In this document: one piece after another, positions 20,098-29,236 of the stretch | Numbering within the stretch: position 1 is the first letter of the stretch | Layout: each line of letters begins with the position of its first letter | NCBI RefSeq assembly: GCF_000426245.1 | Contig: NZ_AUEZ01000032.1 | Location: 1 to 64,000, forward strand | Direction: 5' to 3' | Source: Bradyrhizobium sp. Ai1a-2 | GTDB lineage: Bacteria > Pseudomonadota > Alphaproteobacteria > Rhizobiales > Xanthobacteraceae | Length of the DNA: 64,000 nucleotides | Notes under the pieces: model-generated | The model's database searches: none | What the model was told of the DNA's origin: nothing | The model's input: the letters and a program-made list of their open reading frames with translations, nothing else | Position numbers and translations under genes: made by a program

Positions 20098-21004
20098 ACC
20101 CGAATTTGGCCCAGATCGCGCGCGTTTCCAGCGCCGAGATCAAATCGTCCGGCAGTCCTCCGAGCTGGTCCAGCGCCGCCAGCGAACCTGCCCCGGGCGA
20201 CCGCCGTCCCAGAAGCCCCGACAACAGCCCGCTTGCGGGCGCGATCACCGGCGTCAGCACCTTTTCGCCGTAGCGGGCGCGGAGCGTCGAGCGGAGGTCG
20301 CCGATCCCGTCCGCGAGGCCGAGCGCAATAGAGCTTTCGCCGGCCCAGTATTCGCCGGTGAAGAGCACATCGTCGGCGCCTTTCAGCCGGGCGCCGCGGC
20401 TCTGCTTGACCAGCGCGATGAAGATGTCGTGGATCTCGCGCTGGATCGTCTTCAGCCGCGCCACCTCTTCGGGCTTCTCGGGCAGGAACGGATCGAGCAT
20501 CGCCTTGTGCTCGCCGGCGGTATAGAGCCGCCGCTCGACGCCGATCTTGCGGATCAGTTCCTGGAAACCGAAGCTGCCGCCGACGACCCCGATCGAACCG
20601 AGGATGGAGGACGGATCGCAGAAGATCTCGTCGCCCGCACAGGCGATCATGTAGCCGCCGGAGGCCGCGACGTCCTCGACAAACACCAGGACCGGCAGCT
20701 TCTTTTCGGCTGCGAGCTGCCGGATCCGCAGATAGATCTGGCGCGACTGCACCGGCGAGCCGCCGGGCGAATTGATCACCAGCGCCACTGCCTTGGCGTT
20801 GCGGATCGCGAACGCGCGTTCGAGCGTCTTCGCGACGCCGGCGAGCGTCATGCCGGGCCGCAGCGGCGTCACCGCGCCGATCACGCCCGACAGTCGCACC
20901 ACCGGCACCACGGCCAATCCGCGCCGCAGCCGTGCCGGAAGCCAGCCTTCGAGCCTCTCGAGAAGGCCCGGCAATCCGGGGCGATCAATTCTTTGTTCAC
21001 TCAT
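20093..21004 (-). CDS. S49 family peptidase (SppA/SohB-like)
   Basis: 303 residues. The oxyanion/active-site region reads INSPGGSP, then the nucleophile Ser115 in VAASGGYMIA and general-base Lys167 in GEHKAMLDPF. Their 52-residue spacing equals that of Bacillus SppA (Ser147-Lys199). Such enzymes degrade cleaved signal peptides or misfolded membrane proteins. The short N-terminal hydrophobic stretch (RRGLAVVPVVRLSGVIG) is weak, so anchoring is uncertain. The TAG stop lies inside the composite repeat at 19997-20097. Confidence 0.88.
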   Translation of the reverse strand: MSEQRIDRPGLPGLLERLEGWLPARLRRGLAVVPVVRLSGVIGAVTPLRPGMTLAGVAKTLERAFAIRNAKAVALVINSPGGSPVQSRQIYLRIRQLAAEKKLPVLVFVEDVAASGGYMIACAGDEIFCDPSSILGSIGVVGGSFGFQELIRKIGVERRLYTAGEHKAMLDPFLPEKPEEVARLKTIQREIHDIFIALVKQSRGARLKGADDVLFTGEYWAGESSIALGLADGIGDLRSTLRARYGEKVLTPVIAPASGLLSGLLGRRSPGAGSLAALDQLGGLPDDLISALETRAIWAKFGF

Positions 21005-21112
21005 TCCCGTTACCTCGAATTAACCGTTTTTTATCCCGCCACTGTCATCCAGTTGGTGGAACGCCCCTTGCATCGCGGTGTTCTAGCTGCAAATCGCACA
21101 GCGGAGAGCAAG

Positions 21113-21208
21113 ATGAAAATCTATCTGCTGATTTTGCTGATCGGTACCCTGCTCGCGGCGGTTCACTTTACCGCAGCACCCGAACGGCAGTCGGACACGC
21201 TCCCGTAG
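21113..21208 (+). CDS. Small membrane peptide (31 residues)
   Basis: ATG 21113 has GGAGA nearby upstream and encodes MKIYLLILLIGTLLAAVHFT followed by a short polar tail ending at TAG 21206-21208. One hydrophobic helix fills most of the peptide, so it is either a tiny inner-membrane protein or a signal-peptide-like remnant. It sits alone between the divergent S49 gene and the convergent methylase gene. There is no family match that I can name. Confidence 0.5.
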   Translation: MKIYLLILLIGTLLAAVHFTAAPERQSDTLP

Positions 21209-21239
21209 CGGTAAAAGGCACCTCGACGGTCCGGCATCC

Positions 21240-21995
21240 TCAGCCGGCAAGCGGCAATATCCCCTTCCCCATCAAGCTCTCCTGAACCTCCTTATTTGGC
21301 ACACCAGACTCGTCGTTGAGCACCAGCGCGGCATGGAGCCGCGTCGGCGCGCGCCCGCCTTTGACCGCGCGAAACAGGATGCGGCCCGCCACCGCGGTCA
21401 CATCGGCGTGAACAGGCAGGATCTCGAGGCTGCCGAAGCCGCGATCGAGTGCGGCCAGCACCTCGGCAATACCGTCGGCGCGCCAGATCAGCGTCAGTTC
21501 TCCCCCGGATTTCAGGATGCGCCGCGCGGCATGGAGCCAGCTCTGCAAGGTCGTGGCCGACGCGATATGCGCGACCTCGCGCGCCCGGTCCGGCGAAGCG
21601 CGGTGGCGTTTGGAATCATTGAACGGCGGATTCATCAGCACGACATCGACGCTGTCAGGCGGCAGACCGGCGGCGGCAAAGGCCTCTGCTGATGATTCGA
21701 CATCGAGCACGATCACGTCGGCGGCAATCGCATTGGCGGCGGCGTTCGCCTCGGCAAGTGCCGCGAGCCGCGCGTCGATCTCGACCAGCACCAGGTCGAT
21801 GCCGGCAACGCGTTTGGCCAGCGCAAGGCCGGCGGCGCCGACGCCTGCGCCCAGATCGGCCACCCGATCTCCCCGACGCGCGCGCGTCGCGGCGGCGAGC
21901 AGCATGGCATCATGTCCGGCGCGGTGGCCGGACTTGAGTTGTCGCAGCAACAATCGACCGCCGAGAAAGGCGTCCTCGGTGAAGTCTTCACTCAT
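21240..21995 (-). CDS. TrmN6-like methyltransferase (tRNA1(Val) adenine-N6 type)
   Basis: About 251 residues. The SAM-binding motif is ADLGAGVGAAGLALA, and the adenine-N6 catalytic motif NPPF follows in VDVVLMNPPFNDSKRHRAS, as in TrmN6/YfiC, which methylates A37 of tRNA1(Val). The opening DAFLGGRLLLRQLKSGHRAGHDAMLLAA is also typical. The ATG at 21995 overlaps the end of the DUF2007 gene by eight bases, giving translational coupling. The assignment to TrmN6 rather than another small-molecule or protein methylase is by motif only. Confidence 0.8.
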   Translation of the reverse strand: MSEDFTEDAFLGGRLLLRQLKSGHRAGHDAMLLAAATRARRGDRVADLGAGVGAAGLALAKRVAGIDLVLVEIDARLAALAEANAAANAIAADVIVLDVESSAEAFAAAGLPPDSVDVVLMNPPFNDSKRHRASPDRAREVAHIASATTLQSWLHAARRILKSGGELTLIWRADGIAEVLAALDRGFGSLEILPVHADVTAVAGRILFRAVKGGRAPTRLHAALVLNDESGVPNKEVQESLMGKGILPLAG

Positions 21996-22230
21996 CGGCG
22001 CGCAATTCATGCGCGAAACCCGCATCGACGAGCAACTCGCGCGCCGCGCGGTTGTCGTCCTCGTGGACCAGGATACGCCGCGGCAGGATGCCGAGCGAAC
22101 CCTCGATGACGCTCATGTTCTGGTCCAGCACCAGATGATGGATATTGGCGCTGTCGAGCAATGCTGTGATCGCGGACACCAGCACCATGTCATTGGTTCG
22201 GACCAATTCCCGCAAGTGTTCGTTCTCCAT
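21988..22230 (-). CDS. DUF2007 domain protein
   Basis: 80 residues starting MENEHLRELVRTNDMVLVSA. The sequence LVSAITALLDSANIHHLVLD, then SLGILPRRILVHEDDNRAARELL, matches the DUF2007 'putative signal transducing' fold, a small ferredoxin-like domain. The longer frame to 22344 contains low-quality sequence before this point, so the ATG at 22230 is chosen. It overlaps the downstream methylase gene and lies head to head with the polyprenyl synthase gene. The function is unknown. Confidence 0.75.
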   Translation of the reverse strand: MENEHLRELVRTNDMVLVSAITALLDSANIHHLVLDQNMSVIEGSLGILPRRILVHEDDNRAARELLVDAGFAHELRADE

Positions 22231-22384
22231 GTTTTCATGCCCAGCGCAGACCATGCGACAGATGTCAACAGCTTGATACCCTTGCCGCCCCGGCGCGCAG
22301 TTTCTATTGTAATCCTGAGATGCGTGATCGGCTTGCCGGATCACGCCCTAGGATAGTGTGAATTCGGCAAATTTGGAGACCAGC

Positions 22385-23395
22385 GTGGCGGTTATTGTCC
22401 CCTTTGAAAACCCGTCGAACGCTTCGATAGACCCGCTGGTCGCCCTGGTCGCCGCCGACATGGAACGCGTCAACGCGACCATCCTGGCGCGGACCGGCTC
22501 CGAGGTCACGATGATCCCGGAGGTCGCCAACCACCTGATCTCCTCCGGGGGAAAACGCCTGCGGCCGATGCTGACCTTGGCGATGGCCCAGCTCTCAGGC
22601 TATTCCAGCGACGGCCATATCAAGCTCGCGGCGGCCGTCGAGTTCATGCATACCGCGACGCTGCTGCATGACGACGTGGTCGACGAAAGCGAGCTCCGGC
22701 GCGGCAAATTGTCGGCACGGATGCTCTGGGGCAACGAGGCGAGCGTCCTGGTCGGCGACTTCCTGCTCGGCCAGGCCTTCCGCATGATGGTCGAAGTCGG
22801 CTCGCTGCGCGCGCTCGACATCCTCTCCGCAGCCGCAGCCACCATCGCTGAGGGCGAGGTGATGCAGCTTGCCGCCGCGAAGAACACCGCGACCACCGAG
22901 GACGAATATCTGGCCGTGATCCGCGGCAAGACCGCTGAATTGTTCGCGGCCGCCTGCGAGGTCGGCCCGGTCATCGCCAACAGGCCGAAGGCGGAGCAGA
23001 CCGCCTGCCGCTCGGTCGGCATGAATCTCGGCATCGCCTTCCAGCTTGTCGACGACGTGCTCGACTATGGCGGCAAGTCCGCCAAGCTCGGCAAGAACGT
23101 CGGCGACGATTTCCGCGAGGGCAAGATCACGCTGCCGGTGGTGCTGGCCTTCCGCCGCGGCAATGACAGCGAACGCGAGTTCTGGGTCCGCGCGCTGGAG
23201 CAGGGTGAAATCCACGGCGGCGATCTCGACCACGCCATCGGATTAATGACCAAGCACCGCGCGCTGGAGGACACGCTGACCCGCGCCCACCACTACGGCG
23301 CCATGGCCGTCGACGCGTTGGCGCTGTTTCCGGCCTCGCCGATGAAGACCGCCCTGGAGCAGGTCGTCGCCTTCTGCCTGGCGCGCTCGCATTGA
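22385..23395 (+). CDS. Polyprenyl (octa/decaprenyl) diphosphate synthase
   Basis: About 336 residues with both aspartate-rich motifs of trans-prenyl transferases: DDVVDE (first) and DDVLDY (second), plus SGGKRLRPML and GKTAELFAA. It condenses IPP units to the long side chain of ubiquinone (C40-C50; alphaproteobacteria usually make Q10). The start is GTG at 22385 with GGAGACC six bases upstream; another GTG at 22358 is in frame but has no ribosome-binding site. IspE, which supplies IPP, is encoded next door on the other strand. The chain length cannot be told from the sequence by eye. Confidence 0.88.
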   Translation: MAVIVPFENPSNASIDPLVALVAADMERVNATILARTGSEVTMIPEVANHLISSGGKRLRPMLTLAMAQLSGYSSDGHIKLAAAVEFMHTATLLHDDVVDESELRRGKLSARMLWGNEASVLVGDFLLGQAFRMMVEVGSLRALDILSAAAATIAEGEVMQLAAAKNTATTEDEYLAVIRGKTAELFAAACEVGPVIANRPKAEQTACRSVGMNLGIAFQLVDDVLDYGGKSAKLGKNVGDDFREGKITLPVVLAFRRGNDSEREFWVRALEQGEIHGGDLDHAIGLMTKHRALEDTLTRAHHYGAMAVDALALFPASPMKTALEQVVAFCLARSH

Positions 23396-23403
23396 GGGAC
23401 GCG

Positions 23404-23482
23404 TAGGATGGGTAGAGCGCAGCGAAACTCATCATCGTGCCGCAAGTACCGATGGGTTTCGCTTCGCTCGAACCATCCTACG
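23404..23482. repeat. Inverted repeat, GTAGGATGGGTAGAGC family
   Basis: GTAGGATGGGTAGAGCGCAG... is answered by ...CTTCGCTCGAACCATCCTAC. A close relative is at 47417-47501. Confidence 0.65.
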
Positions 23483-23494
23483 AAGCTGGAATCG

Positions 23495-23578
23495 TAGGGT
23501 GGGCGAAGCGAAGCAATCCATCTCACCACCCGAGGAGAGAAGGATTGCTTCGTCGCTATCGCTCCTCGCAATGACGGC
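23495..23578. repeat. Palindromic repeat, CGTCATTGCGAG family, diverged copy
   Basis: GAAGCGAAGCAATCCAT... and ...GGATTGCTTCGTCGC...CGCAATGACGG. It lies directly after the previous inverted repeat and reaches the ispE stop codon. Confidence 0.6.
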
Positions 23579-23582
23579 AGAG

Positions 23583-24470
23583 CTAGCTCAACACGCCTGA
23601 ATGCACCCACCAAATGGGGTGTTCGCGGCGCAGCTTCTCAGCCGCGCGCTGGGCGTCGGCTGTGTTCTCGTAGATCGCAAAACATGTGGCGCCGGAGCCG
23701 GACATCCGCGCGAGCCAGGCGCCATCGGTCGCGTTGAGCGCTGCGATCACCGTGCCGATCACGGGCTGGATGCGCACCGCCGGCGCTTCCAGATCGTTCG
23801 AGCTGGCGGCAAGGGCCTCAACCCACTCGTCCAGCGAGCCGCCCTGCTCCGGCCAGCCCGGCGCCTGCAGCATCACGTCGGTGGCGCCGACCAGGAGGTC
23901 GCCGGGACGCAGGCCCAGCTCCGCGAACACGTCCTTGGTGGCGACGGGGATCCGCGGATTGACCATCACGCACGGCATCTTCGGCAGGTTCAACGGCATC
24001 AGCGTCTCGCCGACTCCGGTCATGTCGCAGGCGTGCGAGGCGAGACAGACCGGCACGTCGGCGCCGGTTTGCAGCGCGACGTCGCGCAGACGCTCGTCGT
24101 CGAGGGCGAGATCGTTCAGTCGCGCGAGCAGCCGCAGCGCCGCCGCGGCATCCGCCGAACCGCCGCCGATCCCGGCGGCCACCGGCAACACTTTATCCAG
24201 CGCAAAGCTGCCGACCTTCAGGCCGGGGACGCGCTCGCCTAGCAGGCGCGCAGCCTTCAGCACGAGATTGTCAGCGGTCTCGCCGCAGGCCTCCGCCATC
24301 GGCCCTGAGGTCGTGAGCGTGAGCTCTTCGCCCGGTGTCAGCGTCAGGCGATCGGCGCAATCGGCGAACGCCACCACGCTTTCAAGGTCGTGATAGCCAT
24401 CGACGCGCCGCCCGATCACCCGCAGGGTCAGGTTGACTTTGGCACGCGCGTCTTCAATCAGCGCCGGCAT
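23583..24470 (-). CDS. ispE: 4-diphosphocytidyl-2-C-methyl-D-erythritol kinase
   Basis: 295 residues of a GHMP kinase. It opens EDARAKVNLTLRVIGRRVDGYHDLESV, has the glycine-rich ATP loop LPVAAGIGGGSADAAAALR near residue 95, and a C-terminal MSGSGATCFAIYE motif. It phosphorylates CDP-ME in the MEP pathway to isoprenoids. The ATG at 24470 gives the conserved length. The gene is 30 bp downstream of the TPR gene on the same strand and probably co-transcribed. Confidence 0.93.
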   Translation of the reverse strand: MPALIEDARAKVNLTLRVIGRRVDGYHDLESVVAFADCADRLTLTPGEELTLTTSGPMAEACGETADNLVLKAARLLGERVPGLKVGSFALDKVLPVAAGIGGGSADAAAALRLLARLNDLALDDERLRDVALQTGADVPVCLASHACDMTGVGETLMPLNLPKMPCVMVNPRIPVATKDVFAELGLRPGDLLVGATDVMLQAPGWPEQGGSLDEWVEALAASSNDLEAPAVRIQPVIGTVIAALNATDGAWLARMSGSGATCFAIYENTADAQRAAEKLRREHPIWWVHSGVLS

Positions 24471-24500
24471 CGACGAACTGCCCCCCACACTCTCTTCGGC

Positions 24501-26285
24501 TTAGCCGCCCTTGCCGTCTTCTTTCTTCTTCTCGACGGCGGCGGCGTTATTGGAAGCGTCCTCCGGCAGACCGTTCTCGATCTTGGCCTCGATCTTCGGC
24601 AGTTCCTCGGCCTCCGGCTTGAGGTCGCGCGCATGCGCCCACTGGAATTTGGCTTCCAGCGTGCGGCCGACCCGCCAATAGGCGTCGCCGAGATGGTCGT
24701 TGATGGTCGGATCTTCCGGCTTGAGGTCGATCGCGCGCTCGAGCTGCTTCACCGCCTCGTCGTAATTGCCGATGCGGTAATAGGCCCAGCCGAGCGAATC
24801 CACGATGTAGCCGTCGTCAGGGCGCTGCTCGACGGCACGCTTGATCATCTTCATGCCTTCGTCGAGATTCATGCCCTGATCGATCCAGGAGTAGCCGAGA
24901 TAGTTCAGCACATGCGGCTGCTCGGGCTGCATCTCCAGCGCCTTGCGCATGTCGGCTTCGGCCTTCGTCCACTGCTTGGAACGCTCCTCGCAGATGCCGC
25001 GGTAGTAGTAGGTGACCCAGGCGTTCTTGTCGCCGGCCGTCGGCATCGCGTCGAGCGCCTGCGTATAGGTGCCGGCGCAATCGGCGAATTTCTTGCGGCC
25101 CCGCTCGATATTGCCGAGCGCCATGATGGCCTCGATGTCCTTCGGCGATTCGGCGGCGACTTCCTTGAGAATCTTGATCGCCTCGTCGCTGCGGTCGGCG
25201 GCATCGAGATCGGTCGCGAGCTGGATCTGCGCGTTGCGCTTCAGCGGCGATGAGGCCGGCACGCGCTCATAGATCTTGATCGCCATCTGCGGCTTCTTGA
25301 CGCTCTCATAGAGGTCGGCGAGCGAGAGCAGCGCGAGCGGATGGTTGGGCTGCAGGTACAGCGCAAGCTGCAGATAGACCAGCGCCAGATCCTCGCCGCC
25401 GCGGCGCGTCAGCGTCGCGCCGATGCCGTAGAGCGCTTCGGCCGCACCGGCTTGCGCCGAGTCGACCAGCGGCGGCAGTTTCTTGCCGGCCTTGGTCTCG
25501 CGGATGCCCTCCTGCACCAGCGGGTGGCGCGGCAACTTCTTGTCGAAGGCTTCGTAGAGGGAAGTCGCGGCGGCCGCATCCTTGTTGCGCGACGACCAGC
25601 GCGCATATTCGTCCACGATCCGCAACATGGAATCGTCGAGCTTGTAGGCGCGCTCGAAGCGGGTGCCCGCGTCCTTCTCCTTGCCGGACAGCTCCAGGAT
25701 CATGCCGGCGTGGAGATCCTTGAACAGCGGATACCATTCCGGACCGGTGAGCTTGTCGATGTTGGCGACCGCCACCTTGCCGTCGCCCGCGCCATAGCTC
25801 GCCCAGGCTGACAGCAGCGTCGCGACCAGGTCGGTGATCGGTCCGCGGATCGACTGGTTGACGTTGAGCTGCGCGGCCGCGTATTTCTTCATCTTGAGGT
25901 CGCGTACGCCGACGACGAGCCGCGCGACGCGGTTCGACTTGTCCTGCGCAAGGATGCGGTCGGCGAGCTTGACGGCCTCGTCGATGTCGCCTTCCGCCAG
26001 CGAGGAGATGAAGGCGCGGTCGAGCAGTTCGTTGTTCTTCGGGTCGGTGCGGAGCGCCGAGCGGTAAAATGCCGCAGCGGACGCGGCGTCGCGCTCGACG
26101 CTGGCGTGGCGGGCGGCAAGATAGCTGCCGGCCGTGGTCAGCGATTTCAGGTCGTTCTTGGTCGGAAACTGCGCCGCGTTGTCGGCGGGATGATCCGGCG
26201 TCTGCGCATAGAGCGCGCCAGGTGCGGCGAGCACGGCCAGGCTGAGAGCAGCAATCGTCCAGCGGTTAAAGCGTGTAGAAAGCAT
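24501..26285 (-). CDS. Exported TPR-repeat protein
   Basis: 594 residues. The N-terminal signal peptide is MLSTRFNRWTIAALSLAVLA...ALYAQ. Most of the rest is tetratricopeptide helices; the clearest are in the last 250 residues (LYLQPNHPLALLSLADLYE, LEMQPEQPHVLNYLGYSWID, IDLKPEDPTINDHLGDAYWR), ending in a Lys/Glu/Ala tail (KKKEDGKGG). It is probably a periplasmic scaffold. The ATG at 26285 is chosen because it begins the signal peptide; the longer frame has a basic non-conserved extension. It sits between etfD and ispE, all on one strand. Confidence 0.8.
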   Translation of the reverse strand: MLSTRFNRWTIAALSLAVLAAPGALYAQTPDHPADNAAQFPTKNDLKSLTTAGSYLAARHASVERDAASAAAFYRSALRTDPKNNELLDRAFISSLAEGDIDEAVKLADRILAQDKSNRVARLVVGVRDLKMKKYAAAQLNVNQSIRGPITDLVATLLSAWASYGAGDGKVAVANIDKLTGPEWYPLFKDLHAGMILELSGKEKDAGTRFERAYKLDDSMLRIVDEYARWSSRNKDAAAATSLYEAFDKKLPRHPLVQEGIRETKAGKKLPPLVDSAQAGAAEALYGIGATLTRRGGEDLALVYLQLALYLQPNHPLALLSLADLYESVKKPQMAIKIYERVPASSPLKRNAQIQLATDLDAADRSDEAIKILKEVAAESPKDIEAIMALGNIERGRKKFADCAGTYTQALDAMPTAGDKNAWVTYYYRGICEERSKQWTKAEADMRKALEMQPEQPHVLNYLGYSWIDQGMNLDEGMKMIKRAVEQRPDDGYIVDSLGWAYYRIGNYDEAVKQLERAIDLKPEDPTINDHLGDAYWRVGRTLEAKFQWAHARDLKPEAEELPKIEAKIENGLPEDASNNAAAVEKKKEDGKGG

Positions 26286-26594
26286 CACGGTTCGCCTTGC
26301 TCCAAAGGATTTAGGGCGGGATTTACGGCGGCGATCTCTCAGGATCAGTGTCGAATGCGAACCCAAGCGGCGGCATCCCGGCCAGCGACAATGCCGTTTT
26401 TGGCCTCCAATCGCAAGGACACGGGTGGCGAATCAATTAGCAGATTAACCCTCGAAGCCGCCGATTTGACCACAAATACCGGAAACGCCTTCAGTGTGGC
26501 GGTATCGTGACGGGGCCTGCCGGATTAACGGGACCTCCACTCACGCAATCGTGGTCGCCCCGGCCCTCCTATCTCGCTGCTTGCATCGCCGCGG
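26286..26594. other. Intergenic region without recognisable features
   Basis: About 309 bp between the TPR and ETF-QO genes. It contains AT-rich patches (around 26430-26490) that could hold the TPR-ispE promoter, but no gene or repeat that I can support. Confidence 0.35.
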
Positions 26595-28253
26595 TCACAT
26601 CGCCTCGTAGTTGGGGCCGCCGCCGCCCTCCGGCGGAACCCAGGTGATGTTACCGTTCGGGTCCTTCACGTCGCAGGTTTTGCAGTGGACGCAGTTCTGC
26701 GCGTTGATCTGGAAACGCGGGCCGGAGGCTTCCTCAACCCATTCATAGACGCCGGCCGGGCAATAGCGGTTGGACGGGCCGGCATAGACGTCGTGCTCCG
26801 ACGTCTTCTGCAGGTTCATGTCCGCGACCTTGAGATGAACCGGCTGGTCCTCCTCATGGTTGGTGTTGGAGAGAAACACCGACGACAGCTTGTCGAACGA
26901 GATCTTGCCGTCCGGCTTCGGATAGGCGATCGGCGTGTGCTGTTTCGCCGGGTCCAGCGTCTTGCGGTCCGACTTGGCGTGAGACTGGGTACCGAACAGC
27001 GAGAAGCCGAGCGTGTTGCACCACATGTCGAAGCCGCCGAGCGCAACGCCGATCACGGTGCCGAATTTCGACCACAGCGGCTTGACGTTCCTGACACGAT
27101 GCAGGTCCTTGCCGACGGCGGAATCGCGCCAGGCGTTTTCATAGTCCACGAGTTCGTCATTGGCGCGGCCGGCGGCGATCGCCGCCGCCACATGCTCGGC
27201 GGCGAGCATGCCGCTGCCCATCGCGTTATGCACGCCCTTGATGCGCGGCACGTTGACGAAGCCGGCCGCGCAGCCGATCAGCGCGCCGCCCGGGAACGTC
27301 AGCCGCGGCACCGACTGGTAGCCGCCCTCGGTGATCGCACGCGCGCCATAGGCGAGCCGCTTGCCGCCTTCGAGCACGCCACGGACGGAAGGGTGCGTCT
27401 TGAAACGCTGGAATTCGTCGAACGGCGAGAGATACGGATCGTCGTAATTGAGATGCACGACGAAGCCGACGGCGACACGGTTGTCGTCGTAGTGATAGAG
27501 GAACGAGCCGCCGCCGGTGGAATTGTTGAGCGGCCAGCCGAAGGAATGCTGGATCAGGCCCTTCTGGTGCTTGGCGGGATCGATCTCCCACACCTCTTTC
27601 AACCCGATGCCGAATTTCGGCGCCTCGCTCTTCGCATCGAGCTGGTACTTCGCTATCAGCTGCTTCGACAGGCTGCCGCGCGCGCCTTCGGCGAACAGCG
27701 TGTATTTGCCGACGAGCTCCATGCCGCGGGTGTAGGAATCCTTGTGCGAGCCATCCTTGGCGATACCCATGTCGCCGGTGGCGATGCCGCGCACATTGCC
27801 GTTGTCGTCATAGAGCACTTCGGCAGCAGCAAAGCCCGGATAGATCTCGACGCCCAGTGCTTCCGCCTTCGGCGCCAGCCAGCGGCAGACATTGCCGAGC
27901 GAGCCGATGTAGCAGTGATGATTGTTCATCAGCGGCGGCATCACGAAGTTCGGAAGCCGGATCGCGCCGGCCGCCGTCATCCAGTAGAAGCGGTCGTCCT
28001 TGACTTGGGTCTTCAGCGGGCAGTCGGCATCCTCGCGCCAGTCCGGAATCAATTTGTCGAGCGACACCGGGTCGATCACCGCGCCGGACAGGATATGCGC
28101 GCCGACTTCGGAACCCTTCTCCACCACGACGATGCTGAGATCGGGATTGAGCTGTTTCAGCCGGATCGCAGCCGAGAGGCCCGACGGTCCGGCGCCGACG
28201 ATCACGACGTCGAATTCCATGGATTCGCGGGGCGGTAGTTCTTCGGTGCTCAT
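26595..28253 (-). CDS. etfD: Electron transfer flavoprotein-ubiquinone oxidoreductase
   Basis: 552 residues. The FAD-binding dinucleotide fold opens FDVVIVGAGPSGLSAAIRLK, followed by the GAHILSGAVIDP region. The C-terminal 4Fe-4S domain shows YCPAGVYEW, NAQNCVHCKTCDVKDP and ITWVPPEGGGGPNYEAM. It passes electrons from ETF (fatty-acid and amino-acid dehydrogenations) to ubiquinone at the inner membrane. FixC is a shorter relative; the full C-terminal Fe-S domain here favours the housekeeping ETF-QO. The polyprenyl and IspE genes of quinone synthesis are close by. Confidence 0.95.
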   Translation of the reverse strand: MSTEELPPRESMEFDVVIVGAGPSGLSAAIRLKQLNPDLSIVVVEKGSEVGAHILSGAVIDPVSLDKLIPDWREDADCPLKTQVKDDRFYWMTAAGAIRLPNFVMPPLMNNHHCYIGSLGNVCRWLAPKAEALGVEIYPGFAAAEVLYDDNGNVRGIATGDMGIAKDGSHKDSYTRGMELVGKYTLFAEGARGSLSKQLIAKYQLDAKSEAPKFGIGLKEVWEIDPAKHQKGLIQHSFGWPLNNSTGGGSFLYHYDDNRVAVGFVVHLNYDDPYLSPFDEFQRFKTHPSVRGVLEGGKRLAYGARAITEGGYQSVPRLTFPGGALIGCAAGFVNVPRIKGVHNAMGSGMLAAEHVAAAIAAGRANDELVDYENAWRDSAVGKDLHRVRNVKPLWSKFGTVIGVALGGFDMWCNTLGFSLFGTQSHAKSDRKTLDPAKQHTPIAYPKPDGKISFDKLSSVFLSNTNHEEDQPVHLKVADMNLQKTSEHDVYAGPSNRYCPAGVYEWVEEASGPRFQINAQNCVHCKTCDVKDPNGNITWVPPEGGGGPNYEAM

Positions 28254-28396
28254 GGTCTCTTCTCAGCCCGGTTGAGAACGCTTCTAATTCGTTAGGCTGC
28301 GTTGTTTCCGATTTTTGTCGCGAGGACAACCACTGAAATGCATTTCGCGACGGCGCGTTGCATCCTAAATTGCGGGTGGAGGACTTGTATCCCACC

Positions 28397-29230
28397 ATGA
28401 CGCCTGAGCCCGCCCCTACCTTGAAGCAATTGCTGGCCTTTTACCTCGAGGCCGGGGTCGATTGCGCGCTTGACGACGAGCCGGTCAACCGGCTTGCGGA
28501 GGCCGAGCCTGTTCCCGCTGCACCGCCGCGCGAGGTGGCGCCGCCGCGTGCGCAGCGCGAGATGCCGCTTGCAGCGCCGGCAGTTCCGCGCAGCGAAATC
28601 ACCATCGCGCCGGATGCGGCGGTTGCGTCCGCGCGCGAGGCGGCGCGGACCGCACCGACGCTGGACGCGCTGCGGACGCTGCTTGCGAATTTCGACGGCT
28701 GCGCGTTGAAGCATACCGCGACCAAGCTTGTGTTCGCCGACGGCAATCCAGCGGCGCGGGTGATGTTTGTCGGCGAAGCGCCGGGGCGTGACGAGGATAT
28801 CGAGGGGCTGCCCTTCGTCGGCCGCTCCGGCAAGCTGCTGGACCGCATGATCGCGGCGATCGGGCTCGACCGCAGCAAGGCCTACATCGCTAACGTGATC
28901 CCGTGGCGGCCGCCCGGCAACCGCACGCCGACGCCGCAGGAGACGCAGGTGTGCCTGCCCTTCATCCAGCGCCAGATCGAGCTCGTGAATCCCGACGTGC
29001 TGGTCACGCTCGGAAATCCCTCGACGCAGGCGCTGATCGGCACGCGCGAGGGCATCATGCGCACCCGCGGGAAATGGTTCGACTACGACACCGGCAGCCG
29101 CGTGATCCGCGCCATCGCCACCTTCCACCCCGCCTATCTCCTGCGCTCGCCCTCCTACAAGCGGATGTCGTGGCAGGACCTCCGCGCCATCGCCAAGGCG
29201 CTGGGGCAGCAGAGCTCCCCCTCATCCTGA
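28397..29230 (+). CDS. Uracil-DNA glycosylase family 4-like, with two Fe-S cysteines replaced
   Basis: About 277 residues. A Pro/Ala-rich N-terminal stretch (to about 100) leads to the glycosylase core: MFVGEAPGRDEDIEGLPFVG (catalytic motif A), ANVIPWRPPGNRTPTPQE, LGNPSTQALIG and TFHPAYLLRSPSYKR (motif B). Family 4 enzymes hold a 4Fe-4S cluster through four Cys. Here only FDGCALK and the VC before LPFIQRQ match; the first Cys of CxxC is Phe and the Cys of KCRPP is Trp. It probably removes uracil from DNA or is a related repair enzyme. ATG 28397 is preferred; an in-frame TTG lies at 28358. Confidence 0.82.
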   Translation: MTPEPAPTLKQLLAFYLEAGVDCALDDEPVNRLAEAEPVPAAPPREVAPPRAQREMPLAAPAVPRSEITIAPDAAVASAREAARTAPTLDALRTLLANFDGCALKHTATKLVFADGNPAARVMFVGEAPGRDEDIEGLPFVGRSGKLLDRMIAAIGLDRSKAYIANVIPWRPPGNRTPTPQETQVCLPFIQRQIELVNPDVLVTLGNPSTQALIGTREGIMRTRGKWFDYDTGSRVIRAIATFHPAYLLRSPSYKRMSWQDLRAIAKALGQQSSPSS

Positions 29231-29236
29231 GAGGCC

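Noticed and set aside
26685..28238. 517-codon open frame antisense to the ETF-QO gene
   Set aside because: No domain or signal, biased composition, and complete overlap with a well-recognised enzyme.
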